DNA of 64,000 nt, taken from Acinetobacter portensis. Lineage in GTDB: Bacteria; Pseudomonadota; Gammaproteobacteria; Pseudomonadales; Moraxellaceae. Location of the stretch: assembly GCF_023158935.1 (NCBI RefSeq), contig NZ_CP096122.1:1-64000 (forward strand), read 5' to 3'. Shown here in pieces: positions 25,378 through 34,721 of the stretch. Both the position numbers and the translations under genes were made by a program. The notes beneath the pieces are model-generated. The model saw only the letters and a list, made by a program, of their open reading frames with translations. It was not told the origin of the DNA and ran no database searches. The stretch's first letter is position 1. Every line of letters begins with the position of its first letter.

Positions 25378-26109
25378 TCAATAAATTGAAACTTCATAAT
25401 GAAAATTTTCAGCTAGACCATACGACTGGCGATACTCAATTACAGTTCCCTCTAGGTTTTTGGCGATACGACATACTCTAGCTAATGGTTCCGAAATACT
25501 ATTTTTTAAGTATTCATCTTCAATATTAGTTTCAAAAGATAATTGCTCTACAGCAGAAAATACAAACTGAGAACAATGTTCATAATAGAAAGGATAAAGT
25601 AAGTTACTGAAACTTGTTAAAGGTATGTTTTTTAAATTAAAAAATAAGCTATCTGGCAACCAGATTCTTTCACTTAAAACTACTATATCTTCATTTTTAC
25701 GTATGCGTTCGATATAAATTAATTTAGCCGTGCTTTCAATTTTTAACTTGGCATTAATATCTGGAATAGCATCAATTACTACTAACTTCTTAATCTCACC
25801 TTGTGGCTGAATATAGTCTCCTTGCTTATTCCTTAGTCTAAAAAAGCGCATTAAAGAAGACTCAAAATTAGGCTGTTTTAAAAAAGTTCCTTTTCCTGGA
25901 CACTTAACTAATAAACCCTCTTCAACCAAACCTTCAACCGCCTTCCTCACTGTACCTATTGAAACACAGTACATATTAGCCAATTCGTGTTCGCTAGGAA
26001 TAGGCTTTTCGACATTCCATTTTGATTGAATAAGTAATTTTTGAATTTCCCATCGAACTTTTTCATAACGAGGTAATTTTAAATTTTTAAATGTACTTTC
26101 ATCAAGCAT
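25378..26109 (-). CDS. GntR-family regulator (HutC/UTRA type)
   Basis: 243 aa. The N-terminal GntR winged helix-turn-helix (PIPSEHELANMYCVSIGTVRK, followed by VEGLVEEGLLVKCPGKGTFL) is followed by a UTRA ligand-binding domain of about 150 residues. It is divergent from a permease and hydrolase. A palindrome (26173) in the shared promoter is the likely operator. It probably represses the catabolic pair in the absence of substrate. Confidence 0.9.
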   Translation of the reverse strand: MLDESTFKNLKLPRYEKVRWEIQKLLIQSKWNVEKPIPSEHELANMYCVSIGTVRKAVEGLVEEGLLVKCPGKGTFLKQPNFESSLMRFFRLRNKQGDYIQPQGEIKKLVVIDAIPDINAKLKIESTAKLIYIERIRKNEDIVVLSERIWLPDSLFFNLKNIPLTSFSNLLYPFYYEHCSQFVFSAVEQLSFETNIEDEYLKNSISEPLARVCRIAKNLEGTVIEYRQSYGLAENFHYEVSIY

Positions 26110-26172
26110 TTGCGTAGTACGACATAAATAGATTTGACAATATTAGCATAGAGAGATGTAATATATAAAACC

Positions 26173-26188
26173 AAACATATATATGTTT
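26173..26188. promoter_or_regulatory. Candidate GntR operator
   Basis: AAACATATATATGTTT is a perfect 16-bp palindrome 18 bp before the permease start codon, inside the divergent promoter region. Confidence 0.6.
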
Positions 26189-26206
26189 ATATGTCTTCAA
26201 GGAACG

Positions 26207-27502
26207 ATGAACATGACCTTACTTATTCTAATGGCTTTAGCTCTTTCTATCGGGCTAGGCTACATTACGAAAATCAATATTGGCTTTTTCACTATAGTCT
26301 TTGCATATCTAATTGGCTGCTTTGGTATGGGATTAAAGCCTGCAGAAGTCATTGAGTTATGGCCTGTTAAAATTTTCTTTATTATTTTATCAGTAACACT
26401 ATTTTATAATTTTGCTTTAGCTAATGGCGCATTAGAAAAACTCGCAAGCCATCTCCTGTATAAATGCCGTCGATTCCCACAGTTTTTACCCTTAGCAATC
26501 TTTCTGGCTTCAACTGTTATTGCTGGCTTAGGTGCAGGTTTTTATACTGTACTTGCTTTTATGGCACCTATTACATTACTACTATGCAAAAAAACCAACA
26601 TGAGCATGATTATTGGTGGAATGGCAGTGAATTATGGTGCTTTAGCTGGCGCAAACTTCATGACATCTCAGAGTGGCATTATTTTTCGAAGTTTAATGGA
26701 AAATGTAGGAATCAATGCTCAAACAAGTTTTTCATATAGTCTAGGGATTTTTGTCGTAACTTTAATTATTCCAGTCGTAGTATTAGGTCTTTATACTTTC
26801 TGGAATAGAAATAGCAATTCTATTTTTATTGAAGATCAAAAGCCTGAAGGTTTTGACCTTAAACAAAAGAAATCATTATTCTTAATTGTTTTAATGATGT
26901 CCATTGTATTAATTTTTCCTATATTACATCTTCTTTTCCCTGAAGCTCAGACAATTAGTTTCTTAAATTCTAAGGTTGATATTGCATTCATTGCTATTAT
27001 TTTTTCTTTAATAAGTTTACTCATGAAACTTGCAGATGAGAAAAAAGTGATAGCACTTGTCCCTTGGGGAACACTTATCATGATTTGCGGTGTTGGTATG
27101 CTTATCGCTCTGGGTGTGAAGTTAGGGATTATTACTATACTTTCTGAATGGTTAGCAAATAATGTTCCTATTTGGCTAATTCCTTTTCTGTTGTGTCTAA
27201 TCAGTGCAATTATGTCCGTATTTTCAAGTACTCTTGGCGTTGTTGCTCCCACATTATTCCCAATCGTCCCAGCACTCGCACTTGCATCCGGTCTTAATCC
27301 GCTAGTACTTTTCATTTGTATTATTGTCGGTGCTCAATCCTCTGCCATTTCTCCCTTCTCTTCAGGTGGTAGTCTCATCATGGCTTCAGCACCCGCAGAT
27401 GTCGATAAGTCTCAGCTCTTTAATCAGTTATTATTTAAAGCAGTTCCGATAGGTATGACTGCTGCATTAATCGCTCTTTTAATTTTAAAATTTGTAATGT
27501 GA
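26207..27502 (+). CDS. Ion-transporter-superfamily permease (SLC13/C4-dicarboxylate-like)
   Basis: A roughly 431-aa membrane protein with 11-12 hydrophobic segments in two related halves. Paired loops near IIGGMAVNYGALAGANFMTSQSG and VGAQSSAISPFSSGGSLIMASAPA look like the substrate/cation loops of the ion-transporter (SLC13/DcuC/CitM) clan. The ATG at 26207 has an AAGGA ribosome binding site; an upstream ATG adds eight residues and overlaps the operator. The amidohydrolase follows after 7 bp. The substrate is probably an organic acid, inferred from the neighbour. Confidence 0.8.
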   Translation: MNMTLLILMALALSIGLGYITKINIGFFTIVFAYLIGCFGMGLKPAEVIELWPVKIFFIILSVTLFYNFALANGALEKLASHLLYKCRRFPQFLPLAIFLASTVIAGLGAGFYTVLAFMAPITLLLCKKTNMSMIIGGMAVNYGALAGANFMTSQSGIIFRSLMENVGINAQTSFSYSLGIFVVTLIIPVVVLGLYTFWNRNSNSIFIEDQKPEGFDLKQKKSLFLIVLMMSIVLIFPILHLLFPEAQTISFLNSKVDIAFIAIIFSLISLLMKLADEKKVIALVPWGTLIMICGVGMLIALGVKLGIITILSEWLANNVPIWLIPFLLCLISAIMSVFSSTLGVVAPTLFPIVPALALASGLNPLVLFICIIVGAQSSAISPFSSGGSLIMASAPADVDKSQLFNQLLFKAVPIGMTAALIALLILKFVM

Positions 27503-27509
27503 GATAAAA

Positions 27510-28313
27510 ATGAACAGTATAGATACTCATGCACATGTATTTTCAGCCCATGATCAATTCATTGCTACAGCACGTTATACTCCTAATTACGATGCTCCAG
27601 TACAAAGCTTTATTTCTCATTTAGATAAACATAATCTGACGCATGGTATTTTGATTCAACCAAGCTTCTTTGGAACAAATAACGATGTAATGCTCAAAGC
27701 CATTCGACAATTCCCTGAACGATTAAAAGGTATTGCTGTAGTTGATACAACAGCTACTTTAGAAGAACTATCTCAATTAAAAGAACAAGGTATTGTTGGT
27801 ATTCGCTTAAATCTATTTGGTCTTCCAATACCTTCTCTAGATACAGCGGAATGGAAAAGATTTCTAACAAACTTAGAAATCTTGGAATGGCAAATTGAAC
27901 TACATGCCCCACCAGAATATTTAGTTTCTCTTTTACCTTTATTAAATCAATATAGTTTAGATATTGTCATTGATCATTTTGGGCGTGTTGATTCTATTCC
28001 TGATATTACGGGGTCAGATTATCAAGAATTCTTGAAGCTATTAAATGTAGATCGCCATTGGATTAAGATTTCTGGATTTTATCGTTTAGGACATTCCTCA
28101 GAAAATCTCGAAATTGCTAAAAAAGCATATGCCTTGTTAAAAGAAAAGGGATTAATAAGTAAATTAATTTGGGGAAGTGACTGGCCACACACTCAATTTG
28201 AATCAACTATTTCTTATGAATTAGCATTCAATGCTTTAAAGAAAATTGTAGTAGATAAGCAAGAACAGCATATGATTTTAAGTAGTAATGCACTTAAACT
28301 TTTTAAATTCTAA
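27510..28313 (+). CDS. Amidohydrolase-2 family hydrolase (PDC-lactonase-like)
   Basis: A 267-aa TIM-barrel metal-dependent hydrolase. DTHAHVFS at the N-terminus (HxH metal ligands), QIELHAPPE (His), IVIDHFGR (His) and LIWGSDWPHT (catalytic Asp) match the amidohydrolase-2 family, which includes 2-pyrone-4,6-dicarboxylate lactonase and related lactonases/decarboxylases. With a carboxylate permease and a GntR regulator it forms a small catabolic cassette. The exact substrate is unknown; a cyclic lactone or dicarboxylate is a reasonable inference. Confidence 0.85.
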   Translation: MNSIDTHAHVFSAHDQFIATARYTPNYDAPVQSFISHLDKHNLTHGILIQPSFFGTNNDVMLKAIRQFPERLKGIAVVDTTATLEELSQLKEQGIVGIRLNLFGLPIPSLDTAEWKRFLTNLEILEWQIELHAPPEYLVSLLPLLNQYSLDIVIDHFGRVDSIPDITGSDYQEFLKLLNVDRHWIKISGFYRLGHSSENLEIAKKAYALLKEKGLISKLIWGSDWPHTQFESTISYELAFNALKKIVVDKQEQHMILSSNALKLFKF

Positions 28314-28331
28314 TGTGTAATTCCACTCCCC

Positions 28332-28359
28332 ATTTAACATAATAGAGCTTATACGAAGT
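28332..28359 (-). other. pdif site 9 (XerD-XerC order)
   Basis: ATTTAACATAA, spacer TAGAGC, TTATACGAAGT. It is followed at 5 nt by an IS1202-like element and behind that by the remnant of a second one. Confidence 0.92.
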
Positions 28360-28364
28360 ACACT

Positions 28365-29846
28365 TGTAAGCCCAAAATAGAAATGTCCGGTTTCTCCAAA
28401 GTAAAAATGTCCGCTTTTAGAATATGCACTTTTGCGATTATTGAAGCGGACGGTTTGATATGTTGGTGTCTATGTCGGATAAAGAACTTAAACGATTGTC
28501 GGTCTTGCAGGAAATCTGCGATCAACGCATAACTCAATCCCAGGCTGCTCAGCTACTTCATATTTCAGAACGTCAGATCAGACGCTTACTGCAGAAATAC
28601 AAAGCTCAAGGCCCAGCTGCATTAGCCCATGCTGGTCGTGGCCAAACCAGCAACTGCAAACTTCCTGAAGAACTCAGACTCAAGTGCCTCAATATTGTTT
28701 CGGATCAACTCCATGGTTTCGGACCCACTTTAGCGCATGAAAAGCTCACTACCGTTCATGGATTCGATCTTTCAGTGGAAACCCTGCGTTGCTGGATGAT
28801 TGCAGCCGATTTATGGATTCCTCGCTCCAAGCGCCTGAAACGCCCATATCAGCCTCGATATAACCGAGATTGTTATGGTGAACTGGTACAAATCGATGGC
28901 TCACACCATGACTGGTTTGAAGGAAGAGCCGCTAAATGCTGTCTGCTAGTCTTTATCGATGATGCCACAGGCAAATTGCAGCATTTACGCTTCTGTGAAT
29001 CAGAATCAGCCTTTGACTATATGATTTCGACACGCTTGTATGTTGAACAGCATGGTAAGCCTTTAGCGTTTTACAGCGACAAACATTCAGTCTTTAGGGT
29101 GAATCAAAGCAGCAAGAAAGACAGCAAGATTACCCAGTTTGGACGCGTACTCAGTACCCTCAATATCGATATCATCTTCGCTAACTCACCCCAGGCCAAA
29201 GGTCGCGTAGAACGTGCCAACAGAACCCTTCAGGACCGTCTGATCAAGGAAATGCGCCTGGAGGGTATCAATTCGATTGCAGATGCGAATAAGTGGTTAC
29301 CCTACTTTATCGAGCAGTTTAATCGTAAATTTGCCAAGATGGCTTTTAATCCCAAGGATCTACACCGGACTGTCACTGAAACAGCTGAGGAATTAGATGA
29401 TGTTTTTACCTGGCGTGAACCCCGTAGAGTCACGAATAGCTTGACCATTACTTATGATAAATGCGTATATCTCCTGGAGAATACAGAGGAAAATCAGAGG
29501 CTAATCGGTAAATATCTTGAATTTCTGGAATACCCTGATGGTACGGTAGCGATTGAGCATCAAGGTCGGAAGATCAATTACAGCATCTTCGATAAGTTAA
29601 GTCAGCTCAACCAGCGAGAGATCGTTGAGAATAAACGTTTGGGTTCAGTCTTGGCTCATATCCAGCAACAGCATGAAGAATTGGAACAGCAAAACAAACG
29701 TAATCGTTCTCAAAAGATGCCACGTAGACGTGCACAGAAAACAGCAATCAAAGAACGAAATCTGAATCCTGTGCTTGACTTGGAAAGTCCTGTATAGGAC
29801 ATTTCTATTTGGTTATTAGGTAGGACATTTCTACTTGGGAATAACA
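28365..29846 (+). mobile_element. IS1202-like element (ISNCY group), copy a
   Basis: 1,482 bp from TGTAAGCCCAAAATAG to TTGGGAATAACA, with repeated ATTTCTA/AATGTCC motifs near each end. A 5-bp target duplication ACACT is at 28360-28364 and 29847-29851. The insertion lies exactly 5 nt from the XerC arm of pdif 9. Confidence 0.93.
28460..29797 (+). CDS. IS1202-like transposase
   Basis: A 445-aa integrase-type DDE transposase. N-terminal HTH (LQEICDQRITQSQAAQLLHI, then SERQIRRLLQKY), a second DNA-binding segment (GFGPTLAHEKLTTVHGFDLS), and the rve core with LVQIDGSHHDWFEGR (D), LAFYSDKHSVFRV (D) and SPQAKGRVERANRTLQDRLI (E). The basic C-terminus contains KRNRSQKMPRRRAQK. It is intact and identical to the copy at 55145. 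Confidence 0.93.
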   Translation: MLVSMSDKELKRLSVLQEICDQRITQSQAAQLLHISERQIRRLLQKYKAQGPAALAHAGRGQTSNCKLPEELRLKCLNIVSDQLHGFGPTLAHEKLTTVHGFDLSVETLRCWMIAADLWIPRSKRLKRPYQPRYNRDCYGELVQIDGSHHDWFEGRAAKCCLLVFIDDATGKLQHLRFCESESAFDYMISTRLYVEQHGKPLAFYSDKHSVFRVNQSSKKDSKITQFGRVLSTLNIDIIFANSPQAKGRVERANRTLQDRLIKEMRLEGINSIADANKWLPYFIEQFNRKFAKMAFNPKDLHRTVTETAEELDDVFTWREPRRVTNSLTITYDKCVYLLENTEENQRLIGKYLEFLEYPDGTVAIEHQGRKINYSIFDKLSQLNQREIVENKRLGSVLAHIQQQHEELEQQNKRNRSQKMPRRRAQKTAIKERNLNPVLDLESPV

Positions 29847-29851
29847 ACACT

Positions 29852-30073
29852 TGTTAGAACCCATTTAAAGTGTCTATATTCTCACCAATAAAAATGTCTG
29901 GTTTATGATGGTTTTTATCACCATGGACTGGATATAAAATATAGATGCTGATCACTATGTCTGACAAAGAAATTCAACGTCTTGCAGTTCTGCAAGACGT
30001 TCGAGATCATCGTATTACCCAGGTCCGTGCTGCTGAAATCCTGAATCTTTCCACCCGTCAAATTACTCGGTTA
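29852..30073 (+). mobile_element. Left-end remnant of a second IS1202-like element
   Basis: It begins TGTTAGAACCCATTTAAAG immediately after the ACACT duplication of copy a. It contains a start codon at 29945 for MLITMSDKEIQRLAVLQDV then RDHRITQVRAAEILNLSTRQ, a diverged relative of the IS1202-like N-terminus. It is truncated by IS66 sequence. Before copy a arrived it would have stood 5 nt from the same pdif. Confidence 0.82.
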
Positions 30074-30273
30074 GCCACTGATGTATCTGGCTGCTGGCAT
30101 TGCTGAATAAGTTGATGTTTAAATTCAGCCGTGAAGGTTCGACGGGGCTTTTTTAGCGTTGGTGTGCTGTCTATAACTGTCTTTAAATCCATAAATAGGT
30201 GTCCACTTAAAATTTAGTGGACACTATCGTGGTATTAATGAGTTAGAAAAAGTGGGGCTCAGCGGACGCTTAC
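30074..30273 (-). mobile_element. IS66-family end remnant
   Basis: About 200 bp nearly identical to 37044-37243, the tnpA start and terminal repeat of the IS66 element (…GGGGCTCAGCGGACGCTTAC). Confidence 0.88.
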
Positions 30274-30324
30274 CATTAAACAGCTGTATTTAGCTGCTTA
30301 TGATCCAGAACTGATTGCCCTACA

Positions 30325-30438
30325 TTGGGTTATGTATCGCCTTTTGAGTTTGAAGCAATGTACTATGATAAGATTAACCGGTTAGGTCAGGTGGCCTAAC
30401 TTAAATAAAAAAGTCTCCGACAAACCCGGTACGGTTCA
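30325..30438 (+). mobile_element. IS3-family 3'-end remnant
   Basis: It encodes the last OrfB residues (FEFEAMYYDKINRLGQVA-like reading) and the terminal repeat CCGACAAACCCGGTACGGTTCA. Confidence 0.82.
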
Positions 30439-30580
30439 ATACAGGCATTTTATTCCCTTTCGTCTGCAATTCTAGACTAGCAAGACCCGCCTTTTAAAGG
30501 CAGTTTTCCTATGTAATAACATGATAAATCAGAATTAGGACTGTAAATTTTTCACCCACCGATTTTTTTTGTGCTAGCTG

Positions 30581-31066
30581 TTATAATGCACCAAATTGCT
30601 GCCAAGTCTCATCATTATGTAAAGAGTCATAATAATTTTGCAGTTCTACTAAATCATAATATTGAATATAAGCTAATAGCAATAGGCCGAGGATTAGTCC
30701 AACTTTAAGACAACTAAGTCTATTTGGCTTTCTATATAAATTATCTATTCCAAAGGCAGTTAAAATTAAAGCTGGAACCAATACAATTGTTTTTAAATGG
30801 TTTAGAAAGTGAATTCCATGTGTATACAATAACCCAATAATAAGCAAAACTATCCCTAAACTGGTGTAAATACGGTCATGGAGAGAAGTGCGTAACGCGA
30901 AATTACATTGAAAAGCTAAAATAAAAGTTGCAAATAAATAAAAACCAGTTCCACCAATAATGAACGTATAAATTGAATTGAATAGGCAATAAGCCAACAA
31001 CACTGATAGTACGAAAGAATAGAGTTTGGTATAGAGAATATGTGAAAAGGGGAAAATCTGTTTCAT
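30581..31066 (-). CDS. Hypothetical membrane protein
   Basis: A 161-aa very hydrophobic protein with about five predicted membrane helices (for example FVLSVLLAYCLFNSIYTFII, LGIVLLIIGLLYTHGI and LKVGLILGLLLLAYIQYY) and a short polar C-terminus (HNDETWQQFGAL). No family is recognised. It lies 56 bp downstream of the MFS gene on the same strand and may be co-transcribed. Confidence 0.65.
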   Translation of the reverse strand: MKQIFPFSHILYTKLYSFVLSVLLAYCLFNSIYTFIIGGTGFYLFATFILAFQCNFALRTSLHDRIYTSLGIVLLIIGLLYTHGIHFLNHLKTIVLVPALILTAFGIDNLYRKPNRLSCLKVGLILGLLLLAYIQYYDLVELQNYYDSLHNDETWQQFGAL

Positions 31067-31122
31067 AATTTGCTCTATTGAAAACTCACATCATATTAAA
31101 AGAAGATTTGAAGCTTAACATG

Positions 31123-32397
31123 CTATTCACTTTTTGCCACTGTGGCATGTTTTTTTAGTGTTGGAGATGGCTTGAATAAATGTCGCGTACGAGTAGAGCT
31201 TAGACCACAGATTATTAAACACAGCGTCCCTCCAATAAGTACTGCTGGCACCACAGAAAAATAGCGCGTCATCAGGCTCATGTGTAGGGCACCGAGCTGA
31301 TTGCCTGAAGTGACTAATATGCCATTTAAAGCCGCTACACGCCCTAATAGTGCTTTTGGGGGGAGTTGCTGTAATAAAGTTTGTCGAATGACCATGCTGA
31401 TGCTATCAAAGGCACCGATTAGAACAAGGAAGAAGACTGAGAGCCAAACATGGGAGGATAGTGCAAAGGCTAAAGTACACAAAGCAATTGCAAAACTACT
31501 ATAGAGCATATTTCTCCATGCATTTTGCATCGGAGAATAACAGGTCAACATCAACATCATGATACAGGCGCCAATAGCTGGTGCAGCTCTGAGTATACCT
31601 AAGCCTTCAACACCAAGATGCAGGATATCGTGTGCAAAAATAGGCAGTAAGATAATGACACTACAAAAAAGCATGGCGCTGAGATCCAGCAACATACTCC
31701 AAAACATTAGTGGATGTTTAAAAATAAACAAATAGGCTTCTTTCAAACTTTTGCTTAAATGCTGTTTATGGGGGCTAGGGAATTGACGAGGACTTAATCC
31801 GAATAAGCAGATGCTACCCACGCAACACAAGAAAAAAACAATAAAGAGGGTTTTTTCAAGCCCAAGTTGGCCGAGTAAAAGTCCTGCGCATAAAGGCGCT
31901 AAAATGCCGCCTATTTGCCAAATGAGCGCGGTCCATGTGGCTGCATTGCTATAGACTGACTCGGGGGTTAGAAAAGGGCGTAATGAATTAAATGATGGGC
32001 TGTAGATGCCTCTAAGTATGCCTAAGCAAAAGATGAGGCTATAAATGCCGCATAAAAGTGTATTTTGTTGAATGTGCTGTTGTTGGTACTGAGAAAAAAG
32101 AACAATAAATAATAATGGAATTAAAGTGCTACAGCTAAAACTCCACTGCACAATTTTTTGTCGGTTATAGCGATCAGCCCAGTCGCCACTGATCAGGGAG
32201 AGGCAAATAAAGGGGAGTAACTCAATTAAGGCAATCATGCCAAGGCTGAGTGGATTTTGAGTGAGTTGATAGATACTATAGGCAATGACGACTTCTTGAA
32301 TCATGATGGCTAGAATTAAGCACAACTGATTGACACTCAGAAGTGAAAAATCACGTGAATGAAAAGCCAAAAAAGCATCGGAATGGAAAAGCGACAT
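31123..32397 (-). CDS. MFS transporter (EntS/MFS_3-like)
   Basis: A 424-aa permease with about 12 membrane segments. The loop motif SGDWADRYNRQKIVQWSFS, after the second helix, matches the G-x-LaDr.dRkk/R signature of the major facilitator superfamily. The repeat LLGRVAALNGILVTSGNQLG is typical of the EntS/MFS_3 branch (enterobactin and macrolide exporters). The substrate is unknown. It is upstream of the small membrane protein and downstream of mqo, with a terminator between mqo and itself. Confidence 0.87.
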   Translation of the reverse strand: MSLFHSDAFLAFHSRDFSLLSVNQLCLILAIMIQEVVIAYSIYQLTQNPLSLGMIALIELLPFICLSLISGDWADRYNRQKIVQWSFSCSTLIPLLFIVLFSQYQQQHIQQNTLLCGIYSLIFCLGILRGIYSPSFNSLRPFLTPESVYSNAATWTALIWQIGGILAPLCAGLLLGQLGLEKTLFIVFFLCCVGSICLFGLSPRQFPSPHKQHLSKSLKEAYLFIFKHPLMFWSMLLDLSAMLFCSVIILLPIFAHDILHLGVEGLGILRAAPAIGACIMMLMLTCYSPMQNAWRNMLYSSFAIALCTLAFALSSHVWLSVFFLVLIGAFDSISMVIRQTLLQQLPPKALLGRVAALNGILVTSGNQLGALHMSLMTRYFSVVPAVLIGGTLCLIICGLSSTRTRHLFKPSPTLKKHATVAKSE

Positions 32398-32423
32398 AAA
32401 CAGAATAGTTTCAAATATGAATT

Positions 32424-32454
32424 AAAAAAGGATGGCGCAAAGTCCATCCTTTTT
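32424..32454. terminator. Terminator between mqo and the MFS gene
   Basis: AAAAAAGGATGG / CCATCCTTTTT hairpin located directly after the mqo stop codon on the minus strand. Confidence 0.85.
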
Positions 32455-32469
32455 AGGGTTTAAAGCAGA

Positions 32470-34104
32470 TTACTGTGCTTTTGCTACCGCAATAGTTTCG
32501 TCATTTGCAGCTTTAGCCATAGGTGTATATTTCAAACCAAGGGTTGCGCTGGTGTATTGGCGAACTTGGTCAAGAAGCACAGGATTAGTGCTGAGTTCTT
32601 GTTGGTACGATTTTACAATTTCATGTAATTTCGGATTCCATTTACCTGCTACTTGCTGAGGGAATGCTTTTTCAAGCAAGCTCAACATAATATAAGGGGA
32701 AGTTGAAGCACCAGGAGACGCACCTAATAGGGCAGTCACAGCACCATCTTGTGATGCAAAAATCTCGGTACCAAATTGCAAGCTTGCAGGTTTGCCTGGT
32801 TCTTTCTTAATGATTTGAACACGTTGACCACCTTGATTCATGCGCCAGTCTTCTGGTTTTGCATCAGGATAGTATTTTTTCAACTCATTAAAACGGTCTT
32901 CATCGGTCATCATGACTTGGCTAACTAAGTATTTCACCAAATCAAGATTTTCCATACCCACAGCGGTCATTGGTAAAACGTTGTTCTTAGTGGTTGATTT
33001 CAATAAATCAAGCTGAGAACCTTGTTTTAAGAACTTGTTTGAATAAGTTGCAAATGGACCAAACAACACATATTTTTTACCGTCGATATAACGTGTATCA
33101 ATATGTGGAACAGACATTGGCGGTGCGCCTAATTCAGCACGACCATAAACTTTTGCAGTATGACCTTCAGTGACTTTTGGGTTGTCGGTCATTAAGAACA
33201 CGCCACCTACAGGGAAGCCAGCATATTGCTTCGCTTCTGGTAAGCCTGTCATTTGTAAAAGTTTAACCGCTGCACCGCCTCCACCAATAAAGACAAAGCG
33301 CGTTTTCACGTGATCTGTTTTCCCTGTAGTGAGGTTTTTAAATGCAACAGTCCACGTTTTATCATCGTTTTGGCTAATGCCAGTCACTTCAGTCGATGTT
33401 TGTAACTGGAAATTAGATTGTTTTTTAAGGTGATCGACCAATTGAGTGGTGATCGAACCATAGTTCACATCCGAACCTACATCCATGCGTGTTGCAGCTA
33501 CTTTTTGTGCAGCATCACGACCATTCATCACCAATGGTGCCCATTGTTTAATTTCAGCAGGATTCTCAGATAATTTCATGCCATAAAACATTGGGTTTTT
33601 AACCATTGCAGCGTAACGTTTTTCGAGGAAATTCACGTTATCGCCCCAAACGAAAGCAATGTGCGGTACAGGGTTGATGAAACTATTTGGTCGTCCCAAA
33701 ACACCTTCTTTGACTTGATAAGACCAGAACTGTTTTGCAACTTCAAATTGTTCAGCCACTTTTACAGCTTTGGTAATGTCCATTTTCCCATCTTTTTCAG
33801 AGGTGTAGTTCATTTCCATAAAGCCAGAGTGACCTGTGCCTGCATTATTGAAGCCGTTAGAGCTTTCTTGTGCAACTTTGTCTAGGCGTTCATACATGCG
33901 AATTTGCCAGTTTGGCTCAAGTTCACTAAGATATGTGCCTAGGGTTGCACTCATGATGCCACCACCAACTAAGACTGCGTCAACGACAGGCTCATTGCTG
34001 GTGTTTTGAATTTTCTTAGACGCGATAGGTCTAAATAAAAAGATTAGTGCTGCAATAATAAGCAGAACGATGAATACCAATAGGTATTTTAAAAATTTGT
34101 TCAT
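32470..34104 (-). CDS. mqo: Malate:quinone oxidoreductase
   Basis: A 544-aa FAD-dependent, membrane-associated enzyme oxidising malate to oxaloacetate and passing electrons to quinone (TCA cycle). N-terminal hydrophobic anchor at about residues 5-28. FAD-binding [18 protein letters not shown], then [37 protein letters not shown] and a C-terminal [15 protein letters not shown] are Mqo hallmarks. The N-terminal membrane anchor is common in Acinetobacter Mqo-like proteins. On a plasmid it is likely an extra copy supplementing a chromosomal one; that is inference. Confidence 0.94.
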   Translation of the reverse strand: MNKFLKYLLVFIVLLIIAALIFLFRPIASKKIQNTSNEPVVDAVLVGGGIMSATLGTYLSELEPNWQIRMYERLDKVAQESSNGFNNAGTGHSGFMEMNYTSEKDGKMDITKAVKVAEQFEVAKQFWSYQVKEGVLGRPNSFINPVPHIAFVWGDNVNFLEKRYAAMVKNPMFYGMKLSENPAEIKQWAPLVMNGRDAAQKVAATRMDVGSDVNYGSITTQLVDHLKKQSNFQLQTSTEVTGISQNDDKTWTVAFKNLTTGKTDHVKTRFVFIGGGGAAVKLLQMTGLPEAKQYAGFPVGGVFLMTDNPKVTEGHTAKVYGRAELGAPPMSVPHIDTRYIDGKKYVLFGPFATYSNKFLKQGSQLDLLKSTTKNNVLPMTAVGMENLDLVKYLVSQVMMTDEDRFNELKKYYPDAKPEDWRMNQGGQRVQIIKKEPGKPASLQFGTEIFASQDGAVTALLGASPGASTSPYIMLSLLEKAFPQQVAGKWNPKLHEIVKSYQQELSTNPVLLDQVRQYTSATLGLKYTPMAKAANDETIAVAKAQ

Positions 34105-34488
34105 GCGATTATGACCATGGAGGGCAGGTTTGGATCGCTTTATAGCGAAGACAAGAATAACAATTATGGTGATAGGAACACTTGTAAAAAATTAGCTTAG
34201 AGAATTGAAGTAATACTCAAAATTACAAGTATGCAAAGATTAACGTTCGAAGCTATCACACATTTTTGATTGATGGATATTTTAGACTAAATATGTATTG
34301 ACTTAGTAATTTTTATTGTAAATGAATATAATTAAAATATAAATACCAATGATGTTTGTTTTTGTTTATTGGTTTTTATTTTAATTCAATATCTGGGTTA
34401 AAAAAAAATCAGATGTTAAATATTTATACAAATACTCAGTAATTTATGAAAAAGAAGCTTATAACTTGTTTCAAGGTTACTTTCCAAC
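34105..34488. other. Non-coding stretch upstream of mqo
   Basis: AT-rich, with no reading frame of note. It presumably contains the mqo promoter; no clear operator is seen. Confidence 0.5.
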
Positions 34489-34690
34489 GGCTTTATTGCA
34501 CAAATATTTGAAAGGCAAAGCGCCCCTAATTGAGCCAAATTTAAGGCGTAACTTGGGTAAGTGGTCGACCTAATTCTGTAAATCTGTTAAGGACTGCTAC
34601 ACGTGCATGAAGCTCATTGACTTGGCTATCAAAACTCCTTGTACTGAGTTTATCTCCTAATAATTTAATGCAGCGCATCTTAGTTTCAAC
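34489..34690 (-). mobile_element. IS5-family (IS17-like) end remnant
   Basis: It starts GGCTTTATTGCACAAAT and continues for 200 bp with sequence closely matching 9376-9580, the transposase 3' end. It is broken by IS66. Confidence 0.88.
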
Positions 34691-34721
34691 GTAAGCGTCC
34701 GCTGAATCCCATGCCTATTTT

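Noticed and set aside
27100..27315. Antisense frames within the permease gene
   Set aside because: The plus-strand permease has clear membrane-segment periodicity and family motifs; the antisense frames have none.
28349..28537. Recurring 62-codon antisense frame at the ends of every IS1202-like copy
   Set aside because: It is antisense to the transposase start and repeats only because the IS repeats; no separate coding evidence.
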